A DNA stretch of 51,279 bases from Candidatus Magnetocorallium paracelense (lineage in GTDB: Bacteria > Nitrospirota > Thermodesulfovibrionia > Thermodesulfovibrionales > Magnetobacteriaceae): positions 1 through 51,279 of the forward strand of contig JAREWP010000001.1 of assembly GCA_029001845.1 (NCBI GenBank), written 5' to 3'. Shown piece after piece: positions 35,404 through 44,490 of this stretch; the first letter of the stretch is position 1, and each line of letters opens with the position of its first letter. The notes beneath the pieces are model-generated. The model searched no databases and had not been told where the DNA came from. It saw only the letters and a program-made list of their open reading frames with translations. Position numbers and translations under genes: made by a program.

Positions 35404-38006
35404 AATTCTATCTTATAGACGGAACAGCATATATTTACAGAGCATATCACGCCATCAGTGATCTTCGCAATACAGAGGGCTTTCCCACGAATGCGGTCTT
35501 TGGTTTTACTTCTATGCTCTTTAAAATAATGAGAGAGATGGCGCATGACGGTATTGCCGTTGTATTCGACTCTCCGGCGCCAACTTTCAGGCATAAACTC
35601 TATCGCGACTATAAAGCCAACAGACCGCCGCCCCCGGACGATCTGATAATACAGATCGAACCGATCAAAGAGATTATCAAAGCCTTAAACATTCCCCTTT
35701 TCGCACTGCCCGGTTATGAAGCCGACGATATCATGGCTACCCTTGCGATCGGGCTGTACGAAAAAGGCGGGGAAGTATTTATCGTCTCAAGCGATAAGGA
35801 TATGTTGCAGATCGTAAACGAGAGTATTAAAATCTACGATCCTTTTAAGAACAGAGAGATCGACAGCGCCTATGTTAAGGAACGGTACGGCGTTTTCCCT
35901 GACAGAATAGCCGATCTGCTGGCCCTTACAGGCGACTCTTCCGACAACGTTCCCGGCGTAAAGGGCGTCGGAGCAAAGACGGCAGCTTCGCTTATCGGGG
36001 AGTTTTCCTCTCTCGACGAATTGATCGACAATATCGATAAGATTTCCAAACCGAAACTGCGCAGTCTGATAAGCGACAATCTGGAAAATCTTGAACTAAG
36101 TAAACGTCTTGTCATACTCGATAAGGAGACGCCCATTAAATTTCATATCGATGAATTCGCAGTCAGGGCGCCTGAATGGAAACGCCTTAAAGAGCTGTTT
36201 TTAAAATTCGAGTTTTCTTCTTTTCTCGGAATGATTCCTTCAGAAAAAGGGACGTCTTACAGAAGTGAGGTTGTCAGTACAAAGGAACAGCTTTCCAATA
36301 TTCTTTCCTCCGGCAGTTTTAATGAACTCTCCCTTTGCATTTATGGAGATGTGTTTCGGATTTACGGTGCTTTTCCTAAAGGCGTTGCATTCGCCGTAAA
36401 TGAAGAAACCTGTTACTATATCCCTGTTGCGAACAATGAACCTCAGAGCCTTACGGCAGACGAAGTAACGGGAATTTTCAGGAATTTCCTGTCAGACAAT
36501 GAAATGACACTTATATGCCATGATCTTAAAAACTTTTTGAGGTATATGGAGATGGAAAGGGCCGATATAAAGGGTGGCGTATTTGACACAATGCTTGCCT
36601 CTTATCTTCTAAATCCTAATGCAGGCGAACACTTTTTCGATTCTCTATCCCTTAATTTTCTCGCCCTTAAAAGGGATAAACCGGATAAGAAGGGGGAGGA
36701 AGCTTTTGCAGAGTACGTGACAGAGTCGGCAGTCCTTTTGATAAGATTAAAGATTCTTCTCGAAAAAGCGCTCGACAGAGAGGGACTGACCGCTCTTTAT
36801 AATGACATTGAAATGCCCCTTGTCAATATCTTATACGATATGGAGCGCGCCGGTATAAAAATAGATGGAGAAGCCTTTAAAAAGATGTCCGAAGATTTAC
36901 ATGTTTTGATCGAAAGCATGAAAAACAGGATATACTTTGCAGCAGGGGGAGAGTTTAATATAAACTCACCAAAGCAGTTGGCTGAAATACTCTTTGACCG
37001 ATTGGGACTGACGCCGATAAAAAAAACAAAGACCGGTTTTTCTACCGATACATCGGTTCTTGAGTCTCTTGCAGATAAGCACTCCCTGCCCGGAGAGGTA
37101 CTCCATTTCAGGACCATGACCAAATTGAAGAATACCTATATCGACGCTCTGCCTTTGCTCATATCGTCGGATACGGGAAGGCTCCACACTCTCTTTAATC
37201 AGGAGGCCACAGCAACCGGCAGGTTGAGCAGCAGTTCTCCTAATCTACAAAACATACCGGTAAAAGGAGAGTGGGGAGAGCGGATAAGGAGAGCCTTTGT
37301 CGCGGAGGGGGGAAATTTTCTTGTTTCAGCCGATTATTCACAAATCGAATTACGCATTCTCGCCCATTTGAGTGAAGACAAGAGGCTTATGGAGGCTTTT
37401 AAGAGAGACGAAGATATACATAGGCTTACTGCCGCTGAAATATTCGAAACCACAGCCGACAAGGTGACGCCCGATATGCGACGAGTCGCCAAGAGTGTTA
37501 ACTTCGGCATAGTATACGGAATTTCTCCATTCGGTTTGGCTGAGGCTTTGAAGATAAAGCAGTCCGACGCCAAGAGGTATATCGATATCTATTTTCAAAA
37601 ATACGAGGGCATAAAGGCTTTTATGAAAGGTGTTGTTAAAGAAACCGAGAAACTCGGTTATTCGATTACAATAACGGGAAGAAAGAGAGCCATCCCCGGG
37701 ATTAAGAGTAAAAACAAAAATCAAAGAAGCATGGCCGAGAGGCTTGCAATCAACTCGCCGATCCAGGGTTCGGCAGCGGATATTATCAAAAAGGCAATGA
37801 TACAAATCAGCAATATATTAAAAAAAGAAAGGCTGCGGACCATGATGTTGCTTCAGATTCATGATGAACTGATATTTGAAACACCGGAAGAGGAGTTGCA
37901 AAATGTCATGGATATGGTAAAAAAGCAGATGGAAGACGCAGTCGAACTCTTGGTTCCGCTAAAAGCGGATATCGGTTTCGGCAAGAGTTGGGCGGAAGCG
38001 CATTGA
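35400..38006 (+). CDS. polA: DNA polymerase I with an inactivated proofreading domain
   Basis: 868 residues from GTG 35400. The 5'-3' exonuclease has YRAYHA, YKANRPPPPDDL, EADDIMATLA and SSDKDMLQIV plus a DSSDNVPGVKGVGAKTA helix-hairpin-helix. The middle domain (about 290-470) lacks the DxE and later Asp ligands of an active 3'-5' exonuclease. The polymerase domain has motif A VSADYSQIELRILAHLS, motif B RRVAKSVNFGIVYG and motif C QIHDELIFE. Its role is repair and primer removal without proofreading. It is coupled to cpoB by a GTGTGA overlap, an unusual partner. Confidence 0.97.
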   Translation: MKFYLIDGTAYIYRAYHAISDLRNTEGFPTNAVFGFTSMLFKIMREMAHDGIAVVFDSPAPTFRHKLYRDYKANRPPPPDDLIIQIEPIKEIIKALNIPLFALPGYEADDIMATLAIGLYEKGGEVFIVSSDKDMLQIVNESIKIYDPFKNREIDSAYVKERYGVFPDRIADLLALTGDSSDNVPGVKGVGAKTAASLIGEFSSLDELIDNIDKISKPKLRSLISDNLENLELSKRLVILDKETPIKFHIDEFAVRAPEWKRLKELFLKFEFSSFLGMIPSEKGTSYRSEVVSTKEQLSNILSSGSFNELSLCIYGDVFRIYGAFPKGVAFAVNEETCYYIPVANNEPQSLTADEVTGIFRNFLSDNEMTLICHDLKNFLRYMEMERADIKGGVFDTMLASYLLNPNAGEHFFDSLSLNFLALKRDKPDKKGEEAFAEYVTESAVLLIRLKILLEKALDREGLTALYNDIEMPLVNILYDMERAGIKIDGEAFKKMSEDLHVLIESMKNRIYFAAGGEFNINSPKQLAEILFDRLGLTPIKKTKTGFSTDTSVLESLADKHSLPGEVLHFRTMTKLKNTYIDALPLLISSDTGRLHTLFNQEATATGRLSSSSPNLQNIPVKGEWGERIRRAFVAEGGNFLVSADYSQIELRILAHLSEDKRLMEAFKRDEDIHRLTAAEIFETTADKVTPDMRRVAKSVNFGIVYGISPFGLAEALKIKQSDAKRYIDIYFQKYEGIKAFMKGVVKETEKLGYSITITGRKRAIPGIKSKNKNQRSMAERLAINSPIQGSAADIIKKAMIQISNILKKERLRTMMLLQIHDELIFETPEEELQNVMDMVKKQMEDAVELLVPLKADIGFGKSWAEAH

Positions 38007-38107
38007 CGGGATTGCTCGGATTAATGAATAGTTGCAATATTTAAAAAAACGATTTGGGAATTCAGAACAGAAGAGTATGAAAATTTTCGGACCTGTTAGG
38101 AACACTT

Positions 38108-38524
38108 ATGAAACCTTGTAGAGAGTGTCAACAAATAATATCGGAGCAGGCTGTCATGTGTCCCAAGTGCGGAGTCCCTTATCCGGCCAAAGAAAAATGG
38201 GATGGTTGGGGCTTTGAATACAAGTCAAGAGCCATGCTTTTCGGTCTCCCTCTGGTTCACATATCCTTTAAATTTCGTCCCAATCGCATGCCCGTACCGG
38301 CCAGAGGGATTATTGCCATAGGCCAGTTTGCCTGCGGTGTTTTTGTCCTTTCCCAGTTTGGAATTGGATTTATCAGTGTCAGTCAATTTACAATTGCCGG
38401 GTTCGCCCTGGCCCAGTTTGCAGTGGCATATGCGCTTATTGCCCAAATCGGATTGTATATCCATGAAGGGCGTGGCCAATTAGTGATAAACCTGATGGAA
38501 TTTATTCAAAGGTTCTTGCTGTGA
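38108..38524 (+). CDS. zinc ribbon plus short hydrophobic repeats
   Basis: 138 residues. An N-terminal zinc ribbon has CRECQQ and CPKCGVPYP. After a linker there is a run of about 55 residues made of 10-11-residue hydrophobic units ending in QF or Q (IGQFACG, LSQFGIG, VSQFTIAG, LAQFAVA, IAQIG). The units could form two or three membrane segments or a small beta-solenoid-like stack. The family is not recognised with confidence. It starts about 100 bases after polA, possibly its own unit. Confidence 0.7.
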   Translation: MKPCRECQQIISEQAVMCPKCGVPYPAKEKWDGWGFEYKSRAMLFGLPLVHISFKFRPNRMPVPARGIIAIGQFACGVFVLSQFGIGFISVSQFTIAGFALAQFAVAYALIAQIGLYIHEGRGQLVINLMEFIQRFLL

Positions 38525-38673
38525 CAGCCCGGAGTGCGCCTCCCTCTCAGGTTCTATCACTCTCAGCACAAGCACCTGTTTTGGTTCCCCTAATCCTCTC
38601 TAACCTCATGAAAAAATCATAAAAAACGCAGAGCAAGCAAACACTGCCGCTATTTCTTTACATAATGTCTGAA

Positions 38674-38824
38674 CCTAAAAACAGCAGTCAGCAGTCAGCT
38701 TTCAGCTAAGGAAAGAATTGATGTTATGCCAATAATAAGCTTCACCTTATGGGTGAAAGTGTTTTGAACCATAAAGTGTTGCAATGAAAGAGCTGACAGC
38801 TGATGGCTGACTGCTGTTTTTAGG
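38674..38824. repeat. 151-bp palindromic element with 19-bp perfect ends (best copy)
   Basis: CCTAAAAACAGCAGTCAGC (38674-38692) is the exact complement of 38806-38824. The centre is a smaller palindrome, TTCACC/GGGTGAA, flanked by AATTGATGTTATGCC and TTTTGAACCATAAAGTG. Other copies are at 25147-25305, 43455-43618 and 49563-49722; partial ones are at 42496-42512 and 50296-50350. It has no open frame. Confidence 0.85.
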
Positions 38825-38848
38825 CTGAATTACAGGGGTAAGTTTATA

Positions 38849-38882
38849 GATATTGACAATCATTATCATCTATGTTGTAATC
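38849..38882 (+). promoter_or_regulatory. Fur-box-like site overlapping a promoter
   Basis: 38849-38867 matches the 19-base Fur consensus at 17 positions (GATATTGACAATCATTATC). It contains a TTGACA -35 (38853-38858), followed 18 bases later by TGTAAT (38877-38882) as a possible -10. It lies about 75 bases before the small TPR frame at 38942. Iron-dependent repression is expected from this layout; which Fur-family metal regulator binds is not decidable. Confidence 0.7.
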
Positions 38883-38941
38883 ATCTTACTTGAAGCTGTC
38901 TCGGCTGTTCTTAATAACACTCTAAAAAGGAGGGCCAAATA

Positions 38942-39164
38942 ATGACAACAAAAGAGTTATTCAATGAAGGACAACATCTTTTAATTGAAGGCAAATATGA
39001 AAACAGTATAGATGCTTTTTCCGGAGCCATAGGAGGCCTGGAAAATAGCGGGCCTTCCAAAGCCGAATGAGGAGGTAATATCCTATTTAAGCAGTTTTAA
39101 CGATCAGGCTCTTCATTTTAAGAGCAGTATTGGAAGTGACGGCGCAGTCCAGGTACATTGTTAG
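38942..39164 (+). pseudogene. frameshifted tetratricopeptide-type small gene
   Basis: ATG 38942 follows a strong AGGAGGG. The frame encodes a TPR-like helix pair (LFNEGQHLLIEGKYENSIDA) and stops at 39070. Protein-like sequence continues in the next frame (EEVISYLSSFNDQALHFKSS) to 39164, so a single frameshift probably broke a gene of about 70 or more codons. It is preceded by a Fur-box-like promoter. The remaining bases to 39327 show nothing recognisable. Confidence 0.5.
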
Positions 39165-39327
39165 AAATCGAAACAGACGGAACAGGGAGGCGTGAAACTA
39201 CCGGCAAGACAACAATAATTTTTTCGTCTCCCATCCGAAGGGGCGTGGAAAGTATAATGCCGGTTTTGTTTTTATGGTATGAATTTTCTTAATTTCCCCT
39301 GGTCCGTTTTTTTGGATGTAAAAAATA

Positions 39328-41385
39328 TTATTGACGCCTGCTTTTAAGCATACCCATATTGATTTTGATGGCTTTATAATCCGGGGCTTTTTCCAGCCCC
39401 TTTAACCATGTTTTTCTTGCAGCCGACATATCCCCTAAATGGTAGTAACAGGCGCCCAGTCTATTGTATGTTTCAGGTGATGACTCTTCTCCCTGATGAT
39501 ACTCTAATGCCAAAATTAATTGCATTTTCGCTTTCTCCCACATCCTGTACTTATCCATATATAACTTTGCCAAACTCACATTTATCGCAGGATGGGGCGA
39601 CGGGCAGTAATCTTTGTAGGATTCAATAGTAGATACGGCTTTTTTCAGGTCCCCCTTACCAATATAACAATCTGCGGCATTCATATATATTTCCGGAAAA
39701 CAGGGAGCAATTTCTCTGGCCTTATCCAAATATTGAAGCGCTTTATCGAAGTGGCCTCTCATTTTATGTTCGAAACCCAAACTTTTAGCAGCCCTATAGT
39801 CTCTCGGGTTCAATTCGATTGCTTTTCCAAAATATTCCATTGCTCTCTCTTTGTCGCCTGTTTCTGCATGAAAGTGTCCTAATGAACGATAAATCTGATA
39901 AGTAGAATCGTCTATAGGCATGTTCTCTCCCTTACGGAAAAACCTGAGGGCCTGATCATATTTTTTATTCGATAGAAGCGTCTTGCCTGTTAAAGTATAT
40001 GAATAGGAAGGGTTAATTTTATAAGGATAAGAAGAGGAAAAATAATTAATATTCAAAGCAACCGTTAAAATCGGAAGAAGTGCTGTCATGATTGCAATAA
40101 TTTTTATGTTCCTCTCTTTAATGCTGCAATAGAAGCTGTAAATAAAGAAAGAAGAGAACATAATCAAAAATGGTATGACCGGTAATCTGTATCGTCCTGA
40201 TACGAAAAAGAGAATGATCGTACAGGAATAAATGAAAAAAACAGAAACAGGAAGATAAACCGACTCATTTACATTGTTTCTGAATTTTGGGAAAGCAAGA
40301 ATTATTAAGCCTCCAATTCCGAGAGGCATAACGAGATTGAGTTTCATGAAGGGCAATTTTGCTATGAATGAATACTCCTCAAAGGTTTTATAACTGAAAT
40401 TTCGAGGGAATTCATAGGAATTGAAAAAAAGTATGCCTTTTTTTACCATGTCCTTTATCCATTTCAGAGGGTTTGATAAAATATAGCTGAAAACTTCCTT
40501 TATCCAGAAGCGTGATTGATCCTCAAAAGTCTCTATTCTTTCCTGAGTATAGGGATACATGAGAAGTTCCTCCCACTCAATCCCCGGTCTGAGCGATACG
40601 GTTTTATTGATATCCGGATTGTTCCCGATATAGAGATTAATGCCCCCATTGTGAGATAAAAGTACTTTTTCGCCGGCGTATAAATAATTCCTTGCTGCTA
40701 CGGCCATCACAGGTATCATGACAAAGAGTGTGAATGCCGTTATCACAGTATATCTTTTTGCAGGAGATATCTCTTTAACAAAAAACACCAACCATAACAA
40801 AATAAAAGGTAAGCACGGTAAAAAATTGGGAAGCGTTATAATCAGTAATCCGAAAAGAAACCCAGAGAGTATGCTCATCGCAATATACCGACCATTCTTC
40901 CTCTGTTTCGATTCACAGGCCCTGATAAACAGTAGAGTACTTGACAGCAAAAGGAAAATGATTAAAACAGGCGGCAAAATTTCCACATTAAATTGAATTA
41001 TCGGAATGTATAATGCATAAATGGAGGAACTCAATAAAGCCGTAGCACGATTAAATATTTTTCCGGCTAAAAGGTAAAGAAGCAGGAGGTTCAGCAAGTC
41101 CAGAGCTACTTGAACCATTTTAACAATATCTGTGGAAAATCCGAAGAGTTTAAAAATGAGCGCTACAAAGTATGAATAAAAGGGTGGGTGAAAGAATGAT
41201 CCCGGAGGTCCCAAGAAGTTTTTTTCAAGGTAATATTGTGCGTTATCTACATACTCTTTAGAATCTACAATAGGATAGTCGAATATCGGGTTATTCGCTT
41301 TCATTTGAAAGAAGTGAGTCATGCGCAAAGAGAAAGCAAGGAGCAGGATTAAAAGTAATATGATTACAGGTGATTTCTTTTTCAA
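39328..41385 (-). CDS. GT-C glycosyltransferase with C-terminal TPRs
   Basis: 685 residues. About ten TM helices span residues 1-440. The first periplasmic loop has the acidic motif DYPIVDSKEYV and then PGSFFHPPFYSYF, as in the ArnT/PMT (GT39, GT83-like) families that use polyprenyl-phosphate sugars. Residues 465-680 are five or so TPRs (YRSLGHFHAETGDKERAMEYF, IYMNAADCYIGKGDLKKAV). The acceptor is unknown. TPR fusions recall protein O-mannosyltransferase-like enzymes. The gene stands alone. Confidence 0.85.
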   Translation of the reverse strand: MKKKSPVIILLLILLLAFSLRMTHFFQMKANNPIFDYPIVDSKEYVDNAQYYLEKNFLGPPGSFFHPPFYSYFVALIFKLFGFSTDIVKMVQVALDLLNLLLLYLLAGKIFNRATALLSSSIYALYIPIIQFNVEILPPVLIIFLLLSSTLLFIRACESKQRKNGRYIAMSILSGFLFGLLIITLPNFLPCLPFILLWLVFFVKEISPAKRYTVITAFTLFVMIPVMAVAARNYLYAGEKVLLSHNGGINLYIGNNPDINKTVSLRPGIEWEELLMYPYTQERIETFEDQSRFWIKEVFSYILSNPLKWIKDMVKKGILFFNSYEFPRNFSYKTFEEYSFIAKLPFMKLNLVMPLGIGGLIILAFPKFRNNVNESVYLPVSVFFIYSCTIILFFVSGRYRLPVIPFLIMFSSFFIYSFYCSIKERNIKIIAIMTALLPILTVALNINYFSSSYPYKINPSYSYTLTGKTLLSNKKYDQALRFFRKGENMPIDDSTYQIYRSLGHFHAETGDKERAMEYFGKAIELNPRDYRAAKSLGFEHKMRGHFDKALQYLDKAREIAPCFPEIYMNAADCYIGKGDLKKAVSTIESYKDYCPSPHPAINVSLAKLYMDKYRMWEKAKMQLILALEYHQGEESSPETYNRLGACYYHLGDMSAARKTWLKGLEKAPDYKAIKINMGMLKSRRQ

Positions 41386-41494
41386 TATCTTTACATACTA
41401 TTTGTAGGCTTCCTGTTCGTGGCGCCCCTTTCCCAAAAGGGCTTTTCGGTTCTAATTTTACATGGATATGTTAGAAAGTTTCAATACAAAAGGA

Positions 41495-41793
41495 GATAGG
41501 GGATTGGTAATAACGGCCGGGTCGGATTCCGGCTATGCAGGTTTAGGCATTTACCAGGGTATTGAGGATTTTTTTTAAAATTAGTTCTTCATCAAAAATA
41601 CCTGTAATGTCCAGCCGGTGCAGATCCTTTTCTCTTCTGAACCATATAAACTGCCTTTTTGCAAAACGTCTGGTTGCTTTTTTTATGTTTTCCACCGCTT
41701 CGTCAAGAGTTATTTCTCCATCCAGATGGCTTTTCATCTCCTTGTAACCGATTGCCTGCATTGGCGTCTGAGAAGGATTTAACTCCATCAGCC
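41495..41793. repeat. source copy of a ~300-bp direct duplication (3' end of miaA plus flank)
   Basis: This stretch, from the sequence GGGGATTGGTAATAACGGCC downstream of miaA to CTCCATCAGCC inside it, recurs in the same orientation at 43117-43422. Identity is high and there are a few small indels. The intact miaA continues upstream here, marking this as the original copy. Confidence 0.85.
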
Positions 41794-42469
41794 GGATCAC
41801 CTCCTCTTTAAGACCTGAGGCTATCATGATATCTACTCTTTTTTCTATCATTGCATAGAGTTCCTCTCGTTCTCTGACAAGGCATATTTTTATAAATTCA
41901 TAGGGTAACGGTTTTGTAAGCTTCGATCTTAGTTTAGAAACAGGCGCGCCGCTGCTTATATAGACCTCAAGGGCGCGAATTATTCTTCTTAAATCTCGGG
42001 GCGTTACTTTTTGCGCTGTATCGGGATCGACATGCTTCAGCCTTTCATATAAAGAGCCGGGCGTCGACTTCTCGTCGGAGATAAGCCGGTCTCTGATAGC
42101 CCAGTCAGTGTCAGGGGCTGAAAAGAGCCCCTCTGTCATGGCTCTTATATAGAGCCCTGTTCCGCCTACGAGTAATGGCGTCTTACCTTTGTTTACGATA
42201 GAATCGATTACAGGTCCGACATCTTCGATATATCTCCCGGTGCTGTATGACTCATGGGGTTCGACAATATCAATCATATGGTGCTTCACACCCCTTCTTT
42301 CCTCGATTCCCGGTTTTGCCGTGCCGATATCCATGTGTCTGTAAATCTGCATGGAATCGGTGCTGATAATCTCGGTGTCGAAATATTTGGCAAGCATAAC
42401 GGAAGCAGATGTTTTTCCTACACAGGTAGGCCCGAGGAGGATAACGGGTTTATCGGGTAATATACTCAT
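41543..42469 (-). CDS. miaA: tRNA dimethylallyltransferase
   Basis: 308 residues from ATG 42469; a TTG seven codons upstream is less likely. The P-loop is LLGPTCVGKTSASV, then STDSMQIYRHMDIGTAKP, VGGTGLYIRAM, RDLRRIIRALEV, and QAIGYKEMKSHLDGE near the end with RQFIWFRRE. It adds a dimethylallyl group to A37 of tRNAs reading UNN codons. Its 3' end is duplicated at 43117-43422. Confidence 0.96.
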   Translation of the reverse strand: MSILPDKPVILLGPTCVGKTSASVMLAKYFDTEIISTDSMQIYRHMDIGTAKPGIEERRGVKHHMIDIVEPHESYSTGRYIEDVGPVIDSIVNKGKTPLLVGGTGLYIRAMTEGLFSAPDTDWAIRDRLISDEKSTPGSLYERLKHVDPDTAQKVTPRDLRRIIRALEVYISSGAPVSKLRSKLTKPLPYEFIKICLVREREELYAMIEKRVDIMIASGLKEEVIRLMELNPSQTPMQAIGYKEMKSHLDGEITLDEAVENIKKATRRFAKRQFIWFRREKDLHRLDITGIFDEELILKKILNTLVNA

Positions 42470-42806
42470 ATTGCAGAATTCTAATGGCAATTAACCTGAA
42501 AACAGCAGTCATCACAATATATTCCCATTCCTCCTCGGCCTGTTAATGTGTCAGTTGTTACTTCTGTCCTGCTTGTTTTTCTCTTGATTTTTGTATCTTT
42601 TTGTTCCATAATTACTTTACTTACCGGGTGATAGTTTCTGTCCCTTGGCAGCAATATTATAACATCATTCTATTGCCCTTTAAGTGCTTTTTTACACGTT
42701 CTTTTTTTAAATCGCTCAACATAGATAACAGACAATTTGAGACATAGGTCTTGAAGCTCTGATACTTATAAAGAAGTACTTTTCAATTTAAGATGCGGTT
42801 ATATCA

Positions 42807-43115
42807 ATGCCTGAAATATCAAGATTTTTTGGAATCATAATCAGGATGTTTTATGATGAGCATAATCCACCATATTTTCATGCTGAATACTCTGGTAATA
42901 AAGCTGTATTTGATTTTGATGGAAATATCATAAAAGGAAGCCTTGTCTCAAGGACAGCAACCAAACTTGTTCGTGAATGGATTGATCTCCATGTACCCGA
43001 ACTGGAAGAAGCCTGGAAACTGGCAAGAGAAAATAAGGAGATAAATAAAATCGAACCATTTTTTGAATATCAATCTCGACAATTTTTTGTCGATCCGGAT
43101 GCCCTAAGGGCCTAA
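42807..43115 (+). CDS. DUF4160 family protein
   Basis: 102 residues. The start, PEISRFFGIIIRMFYDEHNP, followed by PYFHAEYSG and LVREWIDLHVPELEEAWKLAR are the DUF4160 signatures. These proteins usually sit next to a DUF2442 gene and behave like a toxin-antitoxin-type pair of unknown activity. Here no DUF2442 frame follows; instead a truncated miaA copy starts two bases after the stop. The last 15 residues differ from the usual short tail. The 316-base gap upstream (42491-42806) holds only a truncated repeat end (AACAGCAGTCAT near 42500) and no clear promoter. Confidence 0.8.
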   Translation: MPEISRFFGIIIRMFYDEHNPPYFHAEYSGNKAVFDFDGNIIKGSLVSRTATKLVREWIDLHVPELEEAWKLARENKEINKIEPFFEYQSRQFFVDPDALRA

Positions 43116-43116
43116 G

Positions 43117-43422
43117 GGGAGGGGGATTGATAATGGCGGCCTGGTCGGATTCCGGTTATGACGGTTTAGGTATATACCAGGGTCAGGGTATTGAGGATTC
43201 TTTTTTAAAATAGTTCTTCATCAAAAATACATGTAATATCCGGCAAGTGTATATCCTTTTCTCTTCTGAACCATATAAACTGCCTTTTTGCAAAACGCCT
43301 GGGTGATTTTTTTATGTTTTCCACCGCTTCGTCGAGAGTCATTTCTCCATCCAAATGGCTTTTCATCTCTTTGTAACCGATTGCCTGCATTGGCGTCTGA
43401 GAAGGATTTAACTCCATCAGCC
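43117..43422 (-). pseudogene. truncated duplicate of miaA (C-terminal part)
   Basis: The minus-strand frame 43205-43417 encodes about 70 residues nearly identical to the MiaA C-terminal region (QAIGYKEMKSHLDGEMTLDE, RRFAKRQFIWFRREKD). It ends early at LF because of a base change. There is no N-terminal P-loop, so no activity is expected. It forms a direct duplication with 41495-41793, with the DUF4160 gene between them. Confidence 0.9.
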
Positions 43423-43454
43423 TGTATGGTTAAGCCGTTATAAATAACTATTAT

Positions 43455-43618
43455 CTAAAAAACAGCAGTCAGCTATCAGCGGTCAGCCATCAGCTAAGGA
43501 AAGAATTGATGTTATGCCAATAATAAGCTTCACCTTACGGGTGAATCTGTTTTGAACCATAAAGTGTTGAAGTTAAAGAGCTGACAGTTGTTGGCTGACA
43601 GCTAAATGCTGTTTTTAG
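43455..43618. repeat. copy of the 151-bp palindromic element
   Basis: The ends CTAAAAAACAGCAGTCAGCT and GCTGTTTTTAG flank the same centre as 38674-38824, including GATGTTATGCCAATAATAAG and TTTTGAACCATAAAGTGTTG. The left arm carries an extra 12-base CAGCGGTCAGCC duplication. It starts 33 bases after the miaA fragment ends. Confidence 0.85.
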
Positions 43619-43668
43619 AATTATAATATACAGAGTGATGGAAGAAGGAAATTTACTCTTTTTTTTCA

Positions 43669-43700
43669 TTGACGCTATAGGATTATTGTATTATTATAAT
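43669..43700 (+). promoter_or_regulatory. possible promoter for the OsmC-like gene
   Basis: TTGACG at 43669-43674, 17 bases, TATTAT at 43692-43697, overlapping TATAAT at 43695-43700. It lies about 140 bases before ATG 43843. The leader contains a 6-bp hairpin ACCGGA/TCCGGT near 43771-43791. Confidence 0.45.
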
Positions 43701-43842
43701 ACCGTTGCAGCCGCATCGGTTCATGTTTTAGGGGGACCGGCCTAAATTTCGTGAATTGTCACACCGGACATCGGTTTTCCGGTAACAAGTAATTCGTCAA
43801 CAGTCTGCAATGCTATATACCTTATCGAGAAAGGAGAATAAA

Positions 43843-44355
43843 ATGGCTGAAGAACAGGACATAAAGTCACTTGAGAGCAATATTAAAAGTTATAAGGCAA
43901 ATGTGGCTACTGTATTTAAAGGTTCTCTTATATGGGACAGCGATTTGATATTTAAAGGGAGAACTCAAAAAGGCGAGGAGATCGATTACGATGCGAATGT
44001 GGAGTGGGGCTGTCAGCCTTCAGAGCCTGTCATGATGAGCCTTGGTGCGTGTGTGGCTACGGATTGTGTTATATTTTTACAGAAGATGAGGGTTGTGTTA
44101 AACAGTTTTAAAGTGGATATCACCGGGTACAAAGAGAGAACCGAGCCTCCTCAGTATTTTTCGGGATTTAAAATTATTCTCAATATTGAAGGTGAAAACA
44201 TTAATGAAAACAAAATGAAAAAGGCGGTTACTCTTTCAATAGAGAAATATTGCGGTATTTACCACTCCCTGAGAAGTGATATAAAGCTTGAAATCGAATA
44301 TAATGTAAATAATGAAATAAATAACACTCTCACTTTTGAAGGGAGAGAAGGATAA
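43843..44355 (+). CDS. OsmC/Ohr-family protein
   Basis: 170 residues from ATG 43843, preceded by AAGGAG. It has Cys70 in MSLGACVATDC and Cys137 in EKYCGIYHSL, the two redox cysteines of OsmC proteins, which reduce organic hydroperoxides with thiols. The YhfA-like subgroup fits the spacing and the helix after the first cysteine (FLQKMRVVLNSFKVDITG). The upstream in-frame start at 43810 lacks a ribosome-binding site. Confidence 0.88.
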   Translation: MAEEQDIKSLESNIKSYKANVATVFKGSLIWDSDLIFKGRTQKGEEIDYDANVEWGCQPSEPVMMSLGACVATDCVIFLQKMRVVLNSFKVDITGYKERTEPPQYFSGFKIILNIEGENINENKMKKAVTLSIEKYCGIYHSLRSDIKLEIEYNVNNEINNTLTFEGREG

Positions 44356-44490
44356 TTTTGTAGTACAAAACTGTCGTATGCGACAACATTGTAGTGAGCT
44401 CTATGAAAAACTTCCTTATTTCAGATAAGATACTTTAAGGAACGGTTTTTGAATAAAAGGGGAATCCGGCTGTAACGTGCTGAAGATCGA

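Noticed and set aside
41420-41450. GCCC-TTT/AAA-GGGC hairpin downstream of miaA as a terminator
   Set aside because: Its T-run is on the plus strand, where no gene ends; it is in the wrong orientation for the surrounding minus-strand genes.
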